NCBI RefSeq assembly: GCF_026250525.1 | Contig: NZ_CP111043.1 | Span: 3,609,001-3,673,000 of the forward strand | Reading direction: 5' to 3' | DNA length: 64,000 bases | From: Chondrinema litorale | GTDB lineage: Bacteria > Bacteroidota > Bacteroidia > Cytophagales > Flammeovirgaceae | Shown: piece after piece, positions 43,248 through 51,340 of the stretch | Position numbering within the stretch: position 1 is the first letter of the stretch | Layout: every line of letters begins with the position of its first letter | Notes under the pieces: model-generated | What the model was told of the DNA's origin: nothing | What the model saw: the letters and a program-made list of their open reading frames with translations, nothing else | Database searches by the model: none | Program-made: the position numbers and the translations under genes

Positions 43248-43988
43248 TTATATCACGCCTAAAAACTCACAAGCTTTTCGAGCAGCATCTTGTTCAGCTT
43301 TCTTTTTACTCAAGCCAAAACCTTCAGAAACATCTTCATTATCGATTGTCAGTTTTACTTTAAACTGCTTTTTGTGTTTGGCTCCAACTTCTTCAATTAC
43401 ACTAAAATTGATTTGCCTGTTGTATTTCTGACACCATTCGATAATGGTACTTTTAAAATTATTGGTTGTTTCTATGATCTCAGTAAGATCGTAATGGGGG
43501 ATAATGAGCTTTCGAATAATAAAAGTTTTGCAAAACTTAAAGCCTTTATCGAGATATACAGCTCCGATAAAGGCCTCAAGTGCATCACCGAATAAAGATT
43601 TGTGTGTAGCACTACTTTTCTTTTTGCCATCGAACTCAACAAGCGTGCTAAGTCCTATTTTGTTAGCTAGCCTGTTAAGCGATTCACGGTTTACAATTCT
43701 AGAGCGAATTTCAGTGAGAAACCCCTCTTCTTTATAAGGGTATTTTTTGAAAAGATACTCAGCTACTACAGCACCGAGAATAGCATCTCCTAAATATTCG
43801 AGCCTTTCATTAGATTCTTTTAATCCTTTCTCGTTGACTTTGGCAATAGAAGTATGTTTCATTGCCAATTTATATAGCTCTACATTTAAAGGTGTAGTGC
43901 CAACAATTGTACGAACTGCCCGGATAATTTCTTTATCCTTTTTCGAATAATAACCTGTCCAATATCTAAAGTATTTTATAAGGTTCAC
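43248..43988 (-). CDS. rnc: Ribonuclease III
   Basis: The RNase III signature NERLEYLGDAILGAVVAEYL contains the conserved Glu/Asp metal ligands, and a second catalytic pair lies in KSLFGDALEAFIGAVYLDKG. A C-terminal dsRBD spans about residues 175-244 (VGAKHKKQFKVKLTIDNEDV, then AEQDAARKACEFLGV). It processes rRNA and structured mRNAs. The gene overlaps fabF by one base and follows acpP-fabF, the usual Bacteroidota order. 246 residues, intact. Confidence 0.95.
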   Translation of the reverse strand: MNLIKYFRYWTGYYSKKDKEIIRAVRTIVGTTPLNVELYKLAMKHTSIAKVNEKGLKESNERLEYLGDAILGAVVAEYLFKKYPYKEEGFLTEIRSRIVNRESLNRLANKIGLSTLVEFDGKKKSSATHKSLFGDALEAFIGAVYLDKGFKFCKTFIIRKLIIPHYDLTEIIETTNNFKSTIIEWCQKYNRQINFSVIEEVGAKHKKQFKVKLTIDNEDVSEGFGLSKKKAEQDAARKACEFLGVI

Positions 43989-45241
43989 TAGTTGTCATAT
44001 TTGCGCAGCAAGATAGAACAATTATGTCCTCCGAAGCCAAAAGTATTACTTAATACTGTTTTAACTTCCCTTTTCTGAGCCTTATTAAAAGTAAAGTTCA
44101 AATTAGGGTTAAATGTATCATCATCATTAAAATGATTGATAGTTGGAGGGATTGTTTGCTTTTCAATAGCAAAAATCGATGCGATTGCTTCAATCGCTCC
44201 GGCAGCACCCAATAAGTGGCCAGTCATAGATTTGGTAGAACTGATGTTTAATTTGTAAGCGTGTTCACCAAATACAGTTTCAATAGCTTTTACTTCACTA
44301 ATATCGCCAAGTGGAGTAGAAGTACCATGAACATTAATATAATCTACCTCATCTGGTGAAATACCAGCATCTGAAAGAGCATTTACCATTACCATTTTAG
44401 CGCCTATACCTTCTGGGTGTGGTGCAGTAATGTGGTGAGCATCAGCAGACATACCGCCACCGATTACTTCTGCATAAATTTTAGCGCCACGAGCTTTTGC
44501 ATGCTCAAGTTCTTCTAAAATTAATGCGCCAGCACCTTCACCTAATACAAAACCATCTCTTTCTTTATCAAATGGTCTTGATGCTGTTTCAGGACTGTCG
44601 TTTCTTTCTGAAAGTGCTTTAAGCGCGTTAAATCCACCAATACCAGATTCAACAACTGCAGCTTCAGAACCACCAGATATTAAAATATCAGCTTTACCTA
44701 AACGGATGTAGTTAAAAGCATCAACCATTGCATTTGTTGAAGATGCACAAGCAGAAACCGTTACAAAGTTTGGTCCTCTAAATCCAAAGTTGATAGAAAT
44801 ATGTCCGGCACTTAAGTCGGCAATCATTTTTGGAATAAAGAATGGGTTGAACCTTGGAGTTCCGTTTCCGGTGGCAAAACCACTAACTTCATCATGGAAA
44901 GTTCTTAAACCTCCAATACCCGATCCCCAGATTACACCTGCTCTGTCAAGATTAATTGCTTCTAGATCAAGGCCTGAGTTTTTCACCGCTTCCTCAGCAA
45001 CTATTACAGCATACTGGGTAAATGGATCCATTTTTCTAGCCTCTTTTCTGTGGATATGATCTTCAATTTTGAAGTCTTTTATCTCACAAGCAAATTTGGT
45101 TTTGAAGTTTTCAGTATCAAATTTTGTGATAGGTGCGGCTCCGCTCACACCTTTTTCCAAGCCTTCCCAATACTCTTCAAGTGTGTTTCCTATTGGTGTA
45201 AGGGCTCCGAGTCCGGTAACGACTACTCTTTTAAGTTCCAT
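43988..45241 (-). CDS. fabF: Beta-ketoacyl-ACP synthase II
   Basis: The 417-residue product has the active-site Cys in VTVSACASSTNAMVD, His in NVHGTSTPLGD and His in KSMTGHLLGAAGAIE. The start MELKRVVVTGLGALTPIGNT and the C-terminal NTFGFGGHNCSILLRKY are typical. It condenses malonyl-ACP with acyl-ACP in fatty acid elongation. acpP lies 183 bases upstream, with a terminator-type hairpin between; rnc follows with a one-base overlap. Confidence 0.97.
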   Translation of the reverse strand: MELKRVVVTGLGALTPIGNTLEEYWEGLEKGVSGAAPITKFDTENFKTKFACEIKDFKIEDHIHRKEARKMDPFTQYAVIVAEEAVKNSGLDLEAINLDRAGVIWGSGIGGLRTFHDEVSGFATGNGTPRFNPFFIPKMIADLSAGHISINFGFRGPNFVTVSACASSTNAMVDAFNYIRLGKADILISGGSEAAVVESGIGGFNALKALSERNDSPETASRPFDKERDGFVLGEGAGALILEELEHAKARGAKIYAEVIGGGMSADAHHITAPHPEGIGAKMVMVNALSDAGISPDEVDYINVHGTSTPLGDISEVKAIETVFGEHAYKLNISSTKSMTGHLLGAAGAIEAIASIFAIEKQTIPPTINHFNDDDTFNPNLNFTFNKAQKREVKTVLSNTFGFGGHNCSILLRKYDN

Positions 45242-45321
45242 AAAAAATTATGATTTTCAGCGGTCAAACTTGAAATAACCAAATTGTTTAGAAGTGTAAA
45301 GCTAAGTTATTTCTTAAATAC

Positions 45322-45399
45322 AGACAATTTGCCTGTCTTGCTTAAAAAAATCAGACCTGACAGGTAATATCAAAAATGTTACAATATACCTGCAGGTCT
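45322..45399 (-). terminator. Terminator or attenuator between acpP and fabF
   Basis: On the minus strand AGACCTGCAGGTATAT and ATATTACCTGTCAGGTCT form a long imperfect stem (two bulges) with an 11-base loop, followed by GATTTTTTTAAG. A second short hairpin (AGACA/TGTCT, 45322-45338) follows. The structure sits between acpP and fabF in the same direction, so part of the transcripts may end here, giving more ACP than FabF. Confidence 0.6.
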
Positions 45400-45424
45400 A
45401 AAATGTCTTGAAAAAACCAGCGAT

Positions 45425-45661
45425 TTAGCTTGCGTTTTCTTCCAGATAGCTAATAGCTTGTCCGACAGAGGTAATGCTTTCAGCCTGGTCGTCAGGTATT
45501 GAGATGTTAAACTCTTTTTCAAATTCCATAATCAACTCTACAGTATCTAAAGAATCAGCTCCTAAGTCATTAGTAAAACTAGCTTCTGGAGTAACTTCAG
45601 ACTCTTCAACTCCCAACTTTTCGATTATGATTTTCTTTACTTTTTCTGCAATTTCTGACAT
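45425..45661 (-). CDS. acpP: Acyl carrier protein
   Basis: A 78-residue, acidic protein with the phosphopantetheine site LGADSLDTVELIMEFE (Ser in DSL) at about residue 37. It carries acyl chains for fatty acid synthesis. It is the first gene of the acpP-fabF-rnc set. Length and sequence are normal. Confidence 0.98.
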   Translation of the reverse strand: MSEIAEKVKKIIIEKLGVEESEVTPEASFTNDLGADSLDTVELIMEFEKEFNISIPDDQAESITSVGQAISYLEENAS

Positions 45662-45693
45662 GATCCTACAAAATTTATTTTAGTAATAAGTTG

Positions 45694-45725
45694 CAAATAA
45701 ATACATTTAATGATTTAATCACAAA
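45694..45725 (-). promoter_or_regulatory. Candidate acpP promoter
   Basis: On the minus strand TTTG (45725-45722) and TTTATTTG (45701-45694; one mismatch from TAnnTTTG) are 20 bases apart, near the Bacteroidota -33/-7 spacing. The start codon is about 33 bases downstream. Confidence 0.4.
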
Positions 45726-45787
45726 ATTTGAATTGGAAATTTCCTGTTGAAATCATGCTATAAAATCTTGTAATTTTTAAATTTTTT

Positions 45788-46216
45788 ATGACAATGGCAC
45801 GTTTAAACGTTCCTTACGATTTTTCTTTTGAACTGATAGCCCTCCTAAGTAGCAAGAAACCACACAAGCTTGCATGGGAAATTAACCGTATTTTCGGTTT
45901 TAGCCTTATCAGAACTGTTGATATCTGCTTAAACTTTGATAAGGAGTTTGATATGTATTTTATCAATTATTTATACAAAACTGACCATCTTTCTGTGCGA
46001 TTAATTAAAAATAAATCTGTATCTGATATGGAAAACCCCGGTGGATTTTTACTACCAGAGCTAAATCAGTATGATTATTTTTTAATAGTAGAAGATTTTT
46101 CAGAGGAATTAACCTCCGAATACATAGCTGATATTTTAAGAAACTTGCAAGGTATTGAGCACCTTTTACAAGTAGAAGCTGACAACCTGAAAAATAAAGA
46201 AAACTTGCTTTTTTAA
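45788..46216 (+). CDS. IPExxxVDY family protein
   Basis: The 142-residue product carries LPELNQYDYFLIVED, the signature around which this Bacteroidota family is named (here L-P-E-x-x-x-Y-D-Y). The rest reads KKPHKLAWEINRIFGFSLIR and DKEFDMYFINYLYK. No function is established. It is divergent from acpP, and in related genomes is also near core fatty acid genes. The second Met (residue 3) could be the true start. Confidence 0.85.
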   Translation: MTMARLNVPYDFSFELIALLSSKKPHKLAWEINRIFGFSLIRTVDICLNFDKEFDMYFINYLYKTDHLSVRLIKNKSVSDMENPGGFLLPELNQYDYFLIVEDFSEELTSEYIADILRNLQGIEHLLQVEADNLKNKENLLF

Positions 46217-46232
46217 TTTCAATTATTCTAGG

Positions 46233-47336
46233 TCAGGCAAGCTTTTCCATCTCAAATTGAGTGGTATCTTCTTCAGTAATATCTTTTTTAGGAGTGTTTA
46301 AAAATGAAATTAACTCTTTTACAAAGGTGTAAAGAGGAGAATAAGAAACCCCTTTTTTATGGTTTGCATAGCCTATTTGTTGAATTATTGAAGCATGTTT
46401 AAATACATCTTTATAAGCATTTAGTAGTTTCATATTTGGGTCGTATACATGGGCTGGTTCAGAACTTACTCCATTTAACTCTAATATTTTTATGTTTTTT
46501 CCAAGGTATAAATCTTCTAAACTTTTTACTTTAAGATCAAATCGGCCATAGTTATATCCTTTAATATTTTTAGCAATTTGATCAAAAACAGACTCTAGCT
46601 GGCTATTTATTAAATGGTTACCATTTAAAAATTTTGTTCCTCTACAGTGATTACCAATTGGCTCCAATCTTATTCTTTCTCCATTTGGCAAAATATCGTT
46701 GAGTTGGTGGGCATATTTATTCAATAAATATTCTCTTCTGCCGATGGCTCTTGGTTTTGAATCAATTAGTTCTAATAAAGTAGCATGCCCATTGCCTTCA
46801 ATTTCAAGAAATTCTTTCATTACCACAGAACTTATATGTCCTGTAGCTTCATTTGGGTGTCTGTAATACAATATGCCAAGTTCTACAGGGTAATCGATAA
46901 ATTCCTGTAGAATAATATCTTCTTTGTTTTGGTCTAAATAATCTTTAAGACTTTCTATATTTTCAATCTTTTCTACGCCTTTACCTCTTTCGCCAATGTT
47001 TGGTTTTACTATTAAAGGAAGCTCGAGTCCTTTTTCTTTAATAAGGAATTGGATATCGTTAAACTGTGAGCCAGAATTAATAAATATAGTTTTGGGAAGG
47101 TACTTAGCATCAATTCTATCTAATACACTTATTTTAGACTCTCCGATAACACCACCGTATTTCATGCCGGGGTTGGTGGTAGAGAAATACATAAAAGATC
47201 TGGATTTGAAGGCCAAGTAAAAGCCATAGAAATATAATGGAATGTAGAATACTCCAAATGGCCAGTATTCAAACTCTTTCAGTTTTTTTATCTTTTGAAC
47301 CATATCTGATGCGAAAGTTGGCATTGCTTTACTCAA
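46233..47336 (-). CDS. ATP-grasp domain protein, 367 aa
   Basis: The ATP-grasp fold is visible: nucleotide-binding LPLIVKPNIGERGKGVEKIE (Lys in VKPN, glycine-rich loop), central ILQEFIDYPVELGILYYRHP and metal-binding KILELNGVSSEPAHVYDPNM with Glu and Asn. An N-terminal hydrophobic segment (YWPFGVFYIPLYFYGFYLAF) suggests membrane association. Members of this fold ligate a carboxylate to an amine or thiol. The substrates are not told by sequence. The gene is convergent with the IPExxxVDY gene, 16 bases apart. Confidence 0.85.
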   Translation of the reverse strand: MSKAMPTFASDMVQKIKKLKEFEYWPFGVFYIPLYFYGFYLAFKSRSFMYFSTTNPGMKYGGVIGESKISVLDRIDAKYLPKTIFINSGSQFNDIQFLIKEKGLELPLIVKPNIGERGKGVEKIENIESLKDYLDQNKEDIILQEFIDYPVELGILYYRHPNEATGHISSVVMKEFLEIEGNGHATLLELIDSKPRAIGRREYLLNKYAHQLNDILPNGERIRLEPIGNHCRGTKFLNGNHLINSQLESVFDQIAKNIKGYNYGRFDLKVKSLEDLYLGKNIKILELNGVSSEPAHVYDPNMKLLNAYKDVFKHASIIQQIGYANHKKGVSYSPLYTFVKELISFLNTPKKDITEEDTTQFEMEKLA

Positions 47337-47597
47337 ATAATTAAGTGGAATAACAGAATGATTTTATCAGCAAGCAAAGCTAATTTGTAAGTGCTTGATG
47401 TGAGCCGATAAATTGCTAATTATTTGTAGAAATATAGTTCTAATTGCAATAATCCCCAATTAAGAATACAAAACAATATAGGTGAATTATTAATTCAGTG
47501 TAGTGCTATTTGCTCTTTTAGACTTTCAGTTTAAATATATAAAATGCCAATAATTTAGCATTTAATTCATTTTAATTTGAAATGAAAATGGGAAAAT
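47337..47597. other. AT-rich intergenic spacer
   Basis: A 261-base gap between divergent genes. It should contain both promoters, but no clear -7 element or repeat was seen; no gene is supported. Confidence 0.5.
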
Positions 47598-48905
47598 ATG
47601 CAGGAAGCTTTTTTACATTACATCTGGAAACTCCAATACTTTAACCCTTCTGGCTTAAAAACTACTTGTGGTTTAGAAATAGAAATATTAGCTGCCGGAC
47701 AACATAATTTGCATGCAGGCCCTGATTTTAGCAATGCCAAAATTAAAATTGGAAATATTATTTGGGCAGGCAATGTAGAAATTCATATAAACTCTTCTGA
47801 CTGGCACGCACACAAACACCATTTAGATGCTGCTTATAATAATGTAATTTTACATGTAGTATGGTTAGATAAAGGAAAAAAAGCAGCCACTAAAGCTGAA
47901 GTTGAATTACCCATACTTGAATTAAAGCCTTTGGTAAATGAAAATTTGGTAAGTAGATACAACCAAATGTTAGAGAGTGATAATGTAATCTCATGTGCGA
48001 GTGATTTTTTTAAAGTGCCAGAAATTTACAGAAACTTTATGTTGGAGAAAGTGCTGGTAGAGCGCTTAGAGAAAAAAGCAGATGCAGTTTTACAATTACT
48101 AGCTAGTAATAAAACTGATTGGGAAGAAACGGCATATCAATTATTAATGCAGAAGATGGGCTTTAAAACTAACAATGAGAATTTTTTGCAATTAGCAAAG
48201 GCTATCCCTCATCATATCATAAAAAAACACAATCAGTTATTCCAGATAGAAGCATTGCTTTTTGGGCAGGCAGGTTTTTTAGATGCAGAATTAAATGATA
48301 ATTACTTTATTAAACTTAAGAAAGAGTATAATTACTTATCTGCAAAATTCAATCTGAGTGCTAAAAAGCTACAAGTAAAGGAGTGGCAGTTTATGCGTTT
48401 AAGACCAGCAAATTTCCCCACAGTTAGAATTGCTCAGGCAGCAGCAATGCTGTTTAAGTTTAGAAAAATATTCGATATGCTCACTAATCAATCAAACCCG
48501 CTAGAAATTATTGAGCTATTTCATATAAAACAGTCGGCTTATTGGCAAAAGCATTACCATTTTGATAAAATCTTGGAGAGGGGAGTGCCTGCGATTGGTA
48601 AGCTTTCTAGAGAATTATTAATTATAAATGTAGTTGCTCCTTTGTTATTTGCCAGATCTAGATATTTAGATAAGCCAGAAAGCGTACAAATAATTTTTGA
48701 TTTGTTGCTGAATCTACCTGCTGAAGATAATCACATTATCAAACATTGGAAACAAGCTAATACCAAAGTTAGTAATGCTTATGAGTCTCAGGCTTATCTG
48801 GAATTGTTAAATATTTATTGTAAGAAAAAGCAATGCTTGCAATGTAGAATAGGCTGTTTTTTATTAGGTAAAAAATATTCGGAGTTAGCAGTAATAAATT
48901 TTTAA
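47598..48905 (+). CDS. DUF2851 family protein
   Basis: The 435-residue product starts MQEAFLHYIWKLQYFNPSGL, with AAGQHNLHAGPDFSNAKIKI and WAGNVEIHINSSDWHAHKHH, the hallmark of DUF2851. The His-rich segment and the acidic D-x-x-N-V-I-L-H-V could be a nuclease-like active site, but no function is established. The C-terminus has a Cys cluster (YCKKKQCLQCRIGCF) that may bind metal. Single gene, common in Bacteroidota. Confidence 0.85.
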   Translation: MQEAFLHYIWKLQYFNPSGLKTTCGLEIEILAAGQHNLHAGPDFSNAKIKIGNIIWAGNVEIHINSSDWHAHKHHLDAAYNNVILHVVWLDKGKKAATKAEVELPILELKPLVNENLVSRYNQMLESDNVISCASDFFKVPEIYRNFMLEKVLVERLEKKADAVLQLLASNKTDWEETAYQLLMQKMGFKTNNENFLQLAKAIPHHIIKKHNQLFQIEALLFGQAGFLDAELNDNYFIKLKKEYNYLSAKFNLSAKKLQVKEWQFMRLRPANFPTVRIAQAAAMLFKFRKIFDMLTNQSNPLEIIELFHIKQSAYWQKHYHFDKILERGVPAIGKLSRELLIINVVAPLLFARSRYLDKPESVQIIFDLLLNLPAEDNHIIKHWKQANTKVSNAYESQAYLELLNIYCKKKQCLQCRIGCFLLGKKYSELAVINF

Positions 48906-48934
48906 TGAATGAATGTATTTTCATATAAAATAAT

Positions 48935-48942
48935 TACTTTTG
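48935..48942 (+). promoter_or_regulatory. -7 element of rplY promoter (TACTTTTG)
   Basis: TACTTTTG fits TAnnTTTG. Transcription would start near 48949, giving a leader of about 105 bases before the rplY start codon, which includes the two hairpins described for 48949-49053. Confidence 0.6.
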
Positions 48943-48948
48943 CACTCC

Positions 48949-49053
48949 GAAATTCGGAAGGCTTAGCATAAATAAGCCTGATTTAATTTAAAACCGGGAT
49001 GAAGATAGCGACTGAGTACCGGTATTGTATAACAAACCTTAAAACGCTGCAAG
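48949..49053 (+). ncRNA. Structured 5' leader of rplY (candidate autoregulatory RNA)
   Basis: Hairpin 1: AGGCTTA-GCATAAA-TAAGCCT (48959-48979). Hairpin 2: ACCGG (48993-48997) pairs with CCGGT (49019-49023); next to it lie GATGA on the left strand and GAGTA on the right, the two strands of a bacterial 5S rRNA loop E (E. coli GAUG and GAGUA). L25 binds 5S rRNA at helix IV/loop E, so the leader may imitate its binding site and let L25 control its own synthesis. Structure was drawn by eye. Confidence 0.45.
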
Positions 49054-49629
49054 ATGGAATATCTAGACATGGTAGGCTACTACAGAAAAGATCTTGGTAG
49101 AAAAGCCTCAAAAGATTTAAGAACAGAAGGATACGCTCCATGTGTATTGTATGGTGGTCATGACGAACCAATCCACTTTTACGTTCCTATGATTCTTTTC
49201 AGAGAGTTAGTTTATACTCCTGATGTTAAAATGGTAGTAATGGATATTGAAGGAACTGAATACAAGTGTATTCTTCAAGATATTACTTTCCACCCAGTAA
49301 GTGAAGTAATTCTTCATGTAGATTTCCTTCGTTTATATGACGATGTGCCAGTTAAAATGGACATTCCAGTATCTTTCAAAGGTAGTTCTCCTGGTCTTTT
49401 AAAAGGGGGTAAATTAGTTACTAAGACTCGTAAATTGACTGTAAAAGCTTTACCGGCTGATATGCCTCAATCTATCGAAGTTAGTATTGAAGGACTTGAA
49501 TTGGGTAAGTCTGTAAAAGTTTCTAGTATAAAACAAGATAACTTTACAATCTTAAATAACCCAATGGTAACCATTGGCTCAATTGAAATACCAAGAGCTC
49601 TTAAGAGTGCAAAATCTAAAGAAGCTTAA
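49054..49629 (+). CDS. rplY: Ribosomal protein L25 (long, CTC-type)
   Basis: The 191-residue product has the N-terminal L25 domain (VGYYRKDLGRKASKDLRTEG, then YAPCVLYGGHDEPIHFYVP, CILQDITFHPVSEVILHVDF) and the C-terminal CTC beta domain (KLVTKTRKLTVKALPADMPQ, IEVSIEGLELGKSVKVSSIK). It binds 5S rRNA in the large ribosomal subunit. The companion gene pth is not next to it here. A strong terminator follows. Confidence 0.95.
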   Translation: MEYLDMVGYYRKDLGRKASKDLRTEGYAPCVLYGGHDEPIHFYVPMILFRELVYTPDVKMVVMDIEGTEYKCILQDITFHPVSEVILHVDFLRLYDDVPVKMDIPVSFKGSSPGLLKGGKLVTKTRKLTVKALPADMPQSIEVSIEGLELGKSVKVSSIKQDNFTILNNPMVTIGSIEIPRALKSAKSKEA

Positions 49630-49639
49630 TAATATACTC

Positions 49640-49666
49640 GGTGGCTTTTTTAAGCCACCTTTTTTT
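49640..49666 (+). terminator. Rho-independent terminator after rplY
   Basis: GGTGGCTT-TTTT-AAGCCACC followed by TTTTTTT is a perfect 8-bp stem ten bases after the rplY stop. It also lies at the end of the convergent cupin gene. Confidence 0.9.
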
Positions 49667-49667
49667 G

Positions 49668-50018
49668 TTATTCTACAGCTATTCCCCAATAAATAAACTT
49701 AAGCGGAACATTACCTTCGGCTTTTAGTTCATGAATTTTTCCAATAGGAATTTTAATGAACGACGTAGCTTGTAAAGTATATGTTTTGTTATCTATAATA
49801 TAGGATCCTTTACCTTCCAAAAAATAAAAGAATTCTTCCATATCTGAATGAACATGTGGTTCTACAGTTTCTCCAGGTTGTAAAATGCCTATCGCAGTTT
49901 GAGTAAGTAAAGATTCAGTCTCTTCATTTTTTAATAAGATAATCTTTTCTCCATTGTTATGCGATGTACGGGTTTTTGCTAATGCACTGGCTAATTTGTT
50001 AACCACACTATCTTTCAT
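49668..50018 (-). CDS. Small cupin-domain protein
   Basis: I take the ATG at 50018 (MKDSVVNKLASALAKTRTSH) over the longer frame. The cupin motifs are GETVEPHVHSDMEEFFYFLE with H-x-H and Glu metal ligands, and GKIHELKAEGNVPLKFIYWG with the third His. The single-domain barrel of about 116 residues could bind a metal and act as a dioxygenase, isomerase or sugar epimerase; the substrate cannot be read from the sequence. Confidence 0.82.
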   Translation of the reverse strand: MKDSVVNKLASALAKTRTSHNNGEKIILLKNEETESLLTQTAIGILQPGETVEPHVHSDMEEFFYFLEGKGSYIIDNKTYTLQATSFIKIPIGKIHELKAEGNVPLKFIYWGIAVE

Positions 50019-50135
50019 ATTCAAGATTTCTTTAATTAAACTAAACAAGATTAATCAATTAATCGGCTGACTGCAATCATAATAAACATAATCTCTTAGT
50101 AGGAGTATTGTATTAATTTATATCCTAGTCGTGTC

Positions 50136-50504
50136 ATGGCAACCATAAAAATGAAATTTTGCAACAATGAGCATAAAAATTGGCTTGTTGAGCTAAACAC
50201 AATGCAAGATGAATTAAAACTGTATCAGGATAAATTGGCTTATTTGGCTGCTTTATATTTTACAACAGAAAAAGAAAAACCAGTAAATAACCTCCGTAGA
50301 GAAGTGTTAGAGTTTTTTTATCAAATTGATGAATTACGCTATATGATTCATCTACACGAAGTCTTTCTTAGCGAAGAAGCAGAAAATGGAAAAATAGTTG
50401 AAGAAGACCATCAAACAGAAATGGAAAAACTGGCTTGTCTTAAAAAAGATTTTGAAGTTTTAAAATCAACAACAGAAAGCTTTTATATTGCAAGTGAAGA
50501 CTAA
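50136..50504 (+). CDS. Hypothetical helical protein, 122 aa
   Basis: A 122-residue, highly charged, probably all-helical protein (NTMQDELKLYQDKLAYLAAL). It has no signal peptide or membrane segment. The gene is 13 bases upstream of the DUF92 start in the same direction, so they may be co-transcribed. No family recognised. Confidence 0.65.
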   Translation: MATIKMKFCNNEHKNWLVELNTMQDELKLYQDKLAYLAALYFTTEKEKPVNNLRREVLEFFYQIDELRYMIHLHEVFLSEEAENGKIVEEDHQTEMEKLACLKKDFEVLKSTTESFYIASED

Positions 50505-50517
50505 ACTATAATGTTTT

Positions 50518-51285
50518 TTGAGTTTATTTCAATCATTTTTTAGCAACTTGGCCTATGTATTACCAGCTTTACCATCCAATTTTTTGCTGGGTGTTCTGGT
50601 AGTAATATTATTTGCAGTATTAAGTGTTTTATCTGGCAAAATCGATGTTCCAGGAGGTTTAACCGGTGGTTTGTTGGCATTTTGTCTTTTTTTAGGAGGA
50701 GGTTTTCTACTTATGGGATACCTCTTTTTATTTTTTATTGCAGGTTCTGCTGCATCTGCTTTTAAGATTGGCGAAAAGCAAAAGTTAGGATTAGCAGAAA
50801 AAAATAAGGGTAAGCGCTCTTATAATAATGCATTAGCCAATGCAGGAGTTGCTGCAATATTTGGCATACTGTGTTGGGCAGATCCTAATAGTTTTGATAT
50901 GTTTCATTTGATGTTAGCTGCATCATTTGCTTCAGCAGCTTCTGATACTTTTTCATCCGAATTGGGAAATTACTTCGGGAAAAATTATTACAACATAATT
51001 ACCCTAAAACCAGACGAACGTGGGCTGGATGGTGTAGTGAGTTTAGAAGGAACACTTGCAGGAGTTGTAGGTAGTGTTTTAATATCGCTATATTTTTATA
51101 TTGTAAATGGACGTTTACTAGCTGCCTTAATTGTTTTATTGGCAGGGATTTTTGGGAATTTTACAGATTCTGTATTAGGTGCAACTTTGCAAAAAAGGGA
51201 GTGGTTAAATAATGATACAGTAAATTTCGCAAATACACTTTTGGCAAGTTTATTCGCAATGCTTTTATATAACATTGTGGCATAA
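50518..51285 (+). CDS. DUF92 family integral membrane protein
   Basis: A polytopic membrane protein of about 255 residues, with helices near FLLGVLVVILFAVLSVL, GGLLAFCLFLGGGFLLMGYL and others. GKRSYNNALANAGVAAIFGI and ASDTFSSELGNYFGK are signatures of DUF92 (VTE6/phytyl phosphate kinase-like group); TLKPDERGLDGVVSLEGTLA matches further. No ATG opens this frame; the earliest usable start is TTG at 50518, see findings for a possible indel. Its function in prokaryotes is not established. Confidence 0.85.
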   Translation: MSLFQSFFSNLAYVLPALPSNFLLGVLVVILFAVLSVLSGKIDVPGGLTGGLLAFCLFLGGGFLLMGYLFLFFIAGSAASAFKIGEKQKLGLAEKNKGKRSYNNALANAGVAAIFGILCWADPNSFDMFHLMLAASFASAASDTFSSELGNYFGKNYYNIITLKPDERGLDGVVSLEGTLAGVVGSVLISLYFYIVNGRLLAALIVLLAGIFGNFTDSVLGATLQKREWLNNDTVNFANTLLASLFAMLLYNIVA

Positions 51286-51323
51286 AAAAAATCTCTTCTG
51301 AATATTCAGAAGAGATTTTTTTT
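51284..51323. terminator. Bidirectional terminator between DUF92 and DUF4197 genes
   Basis: AAAATCTCTTCTGAATATTCAGAAGAGATTTT is a near-perfect palindrome with long A and T runs outside, in the small gap between two convergent genes. Confidence 0.9.
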
Positions 51324-51340
51324 ATGATTAGGTATTTGAT

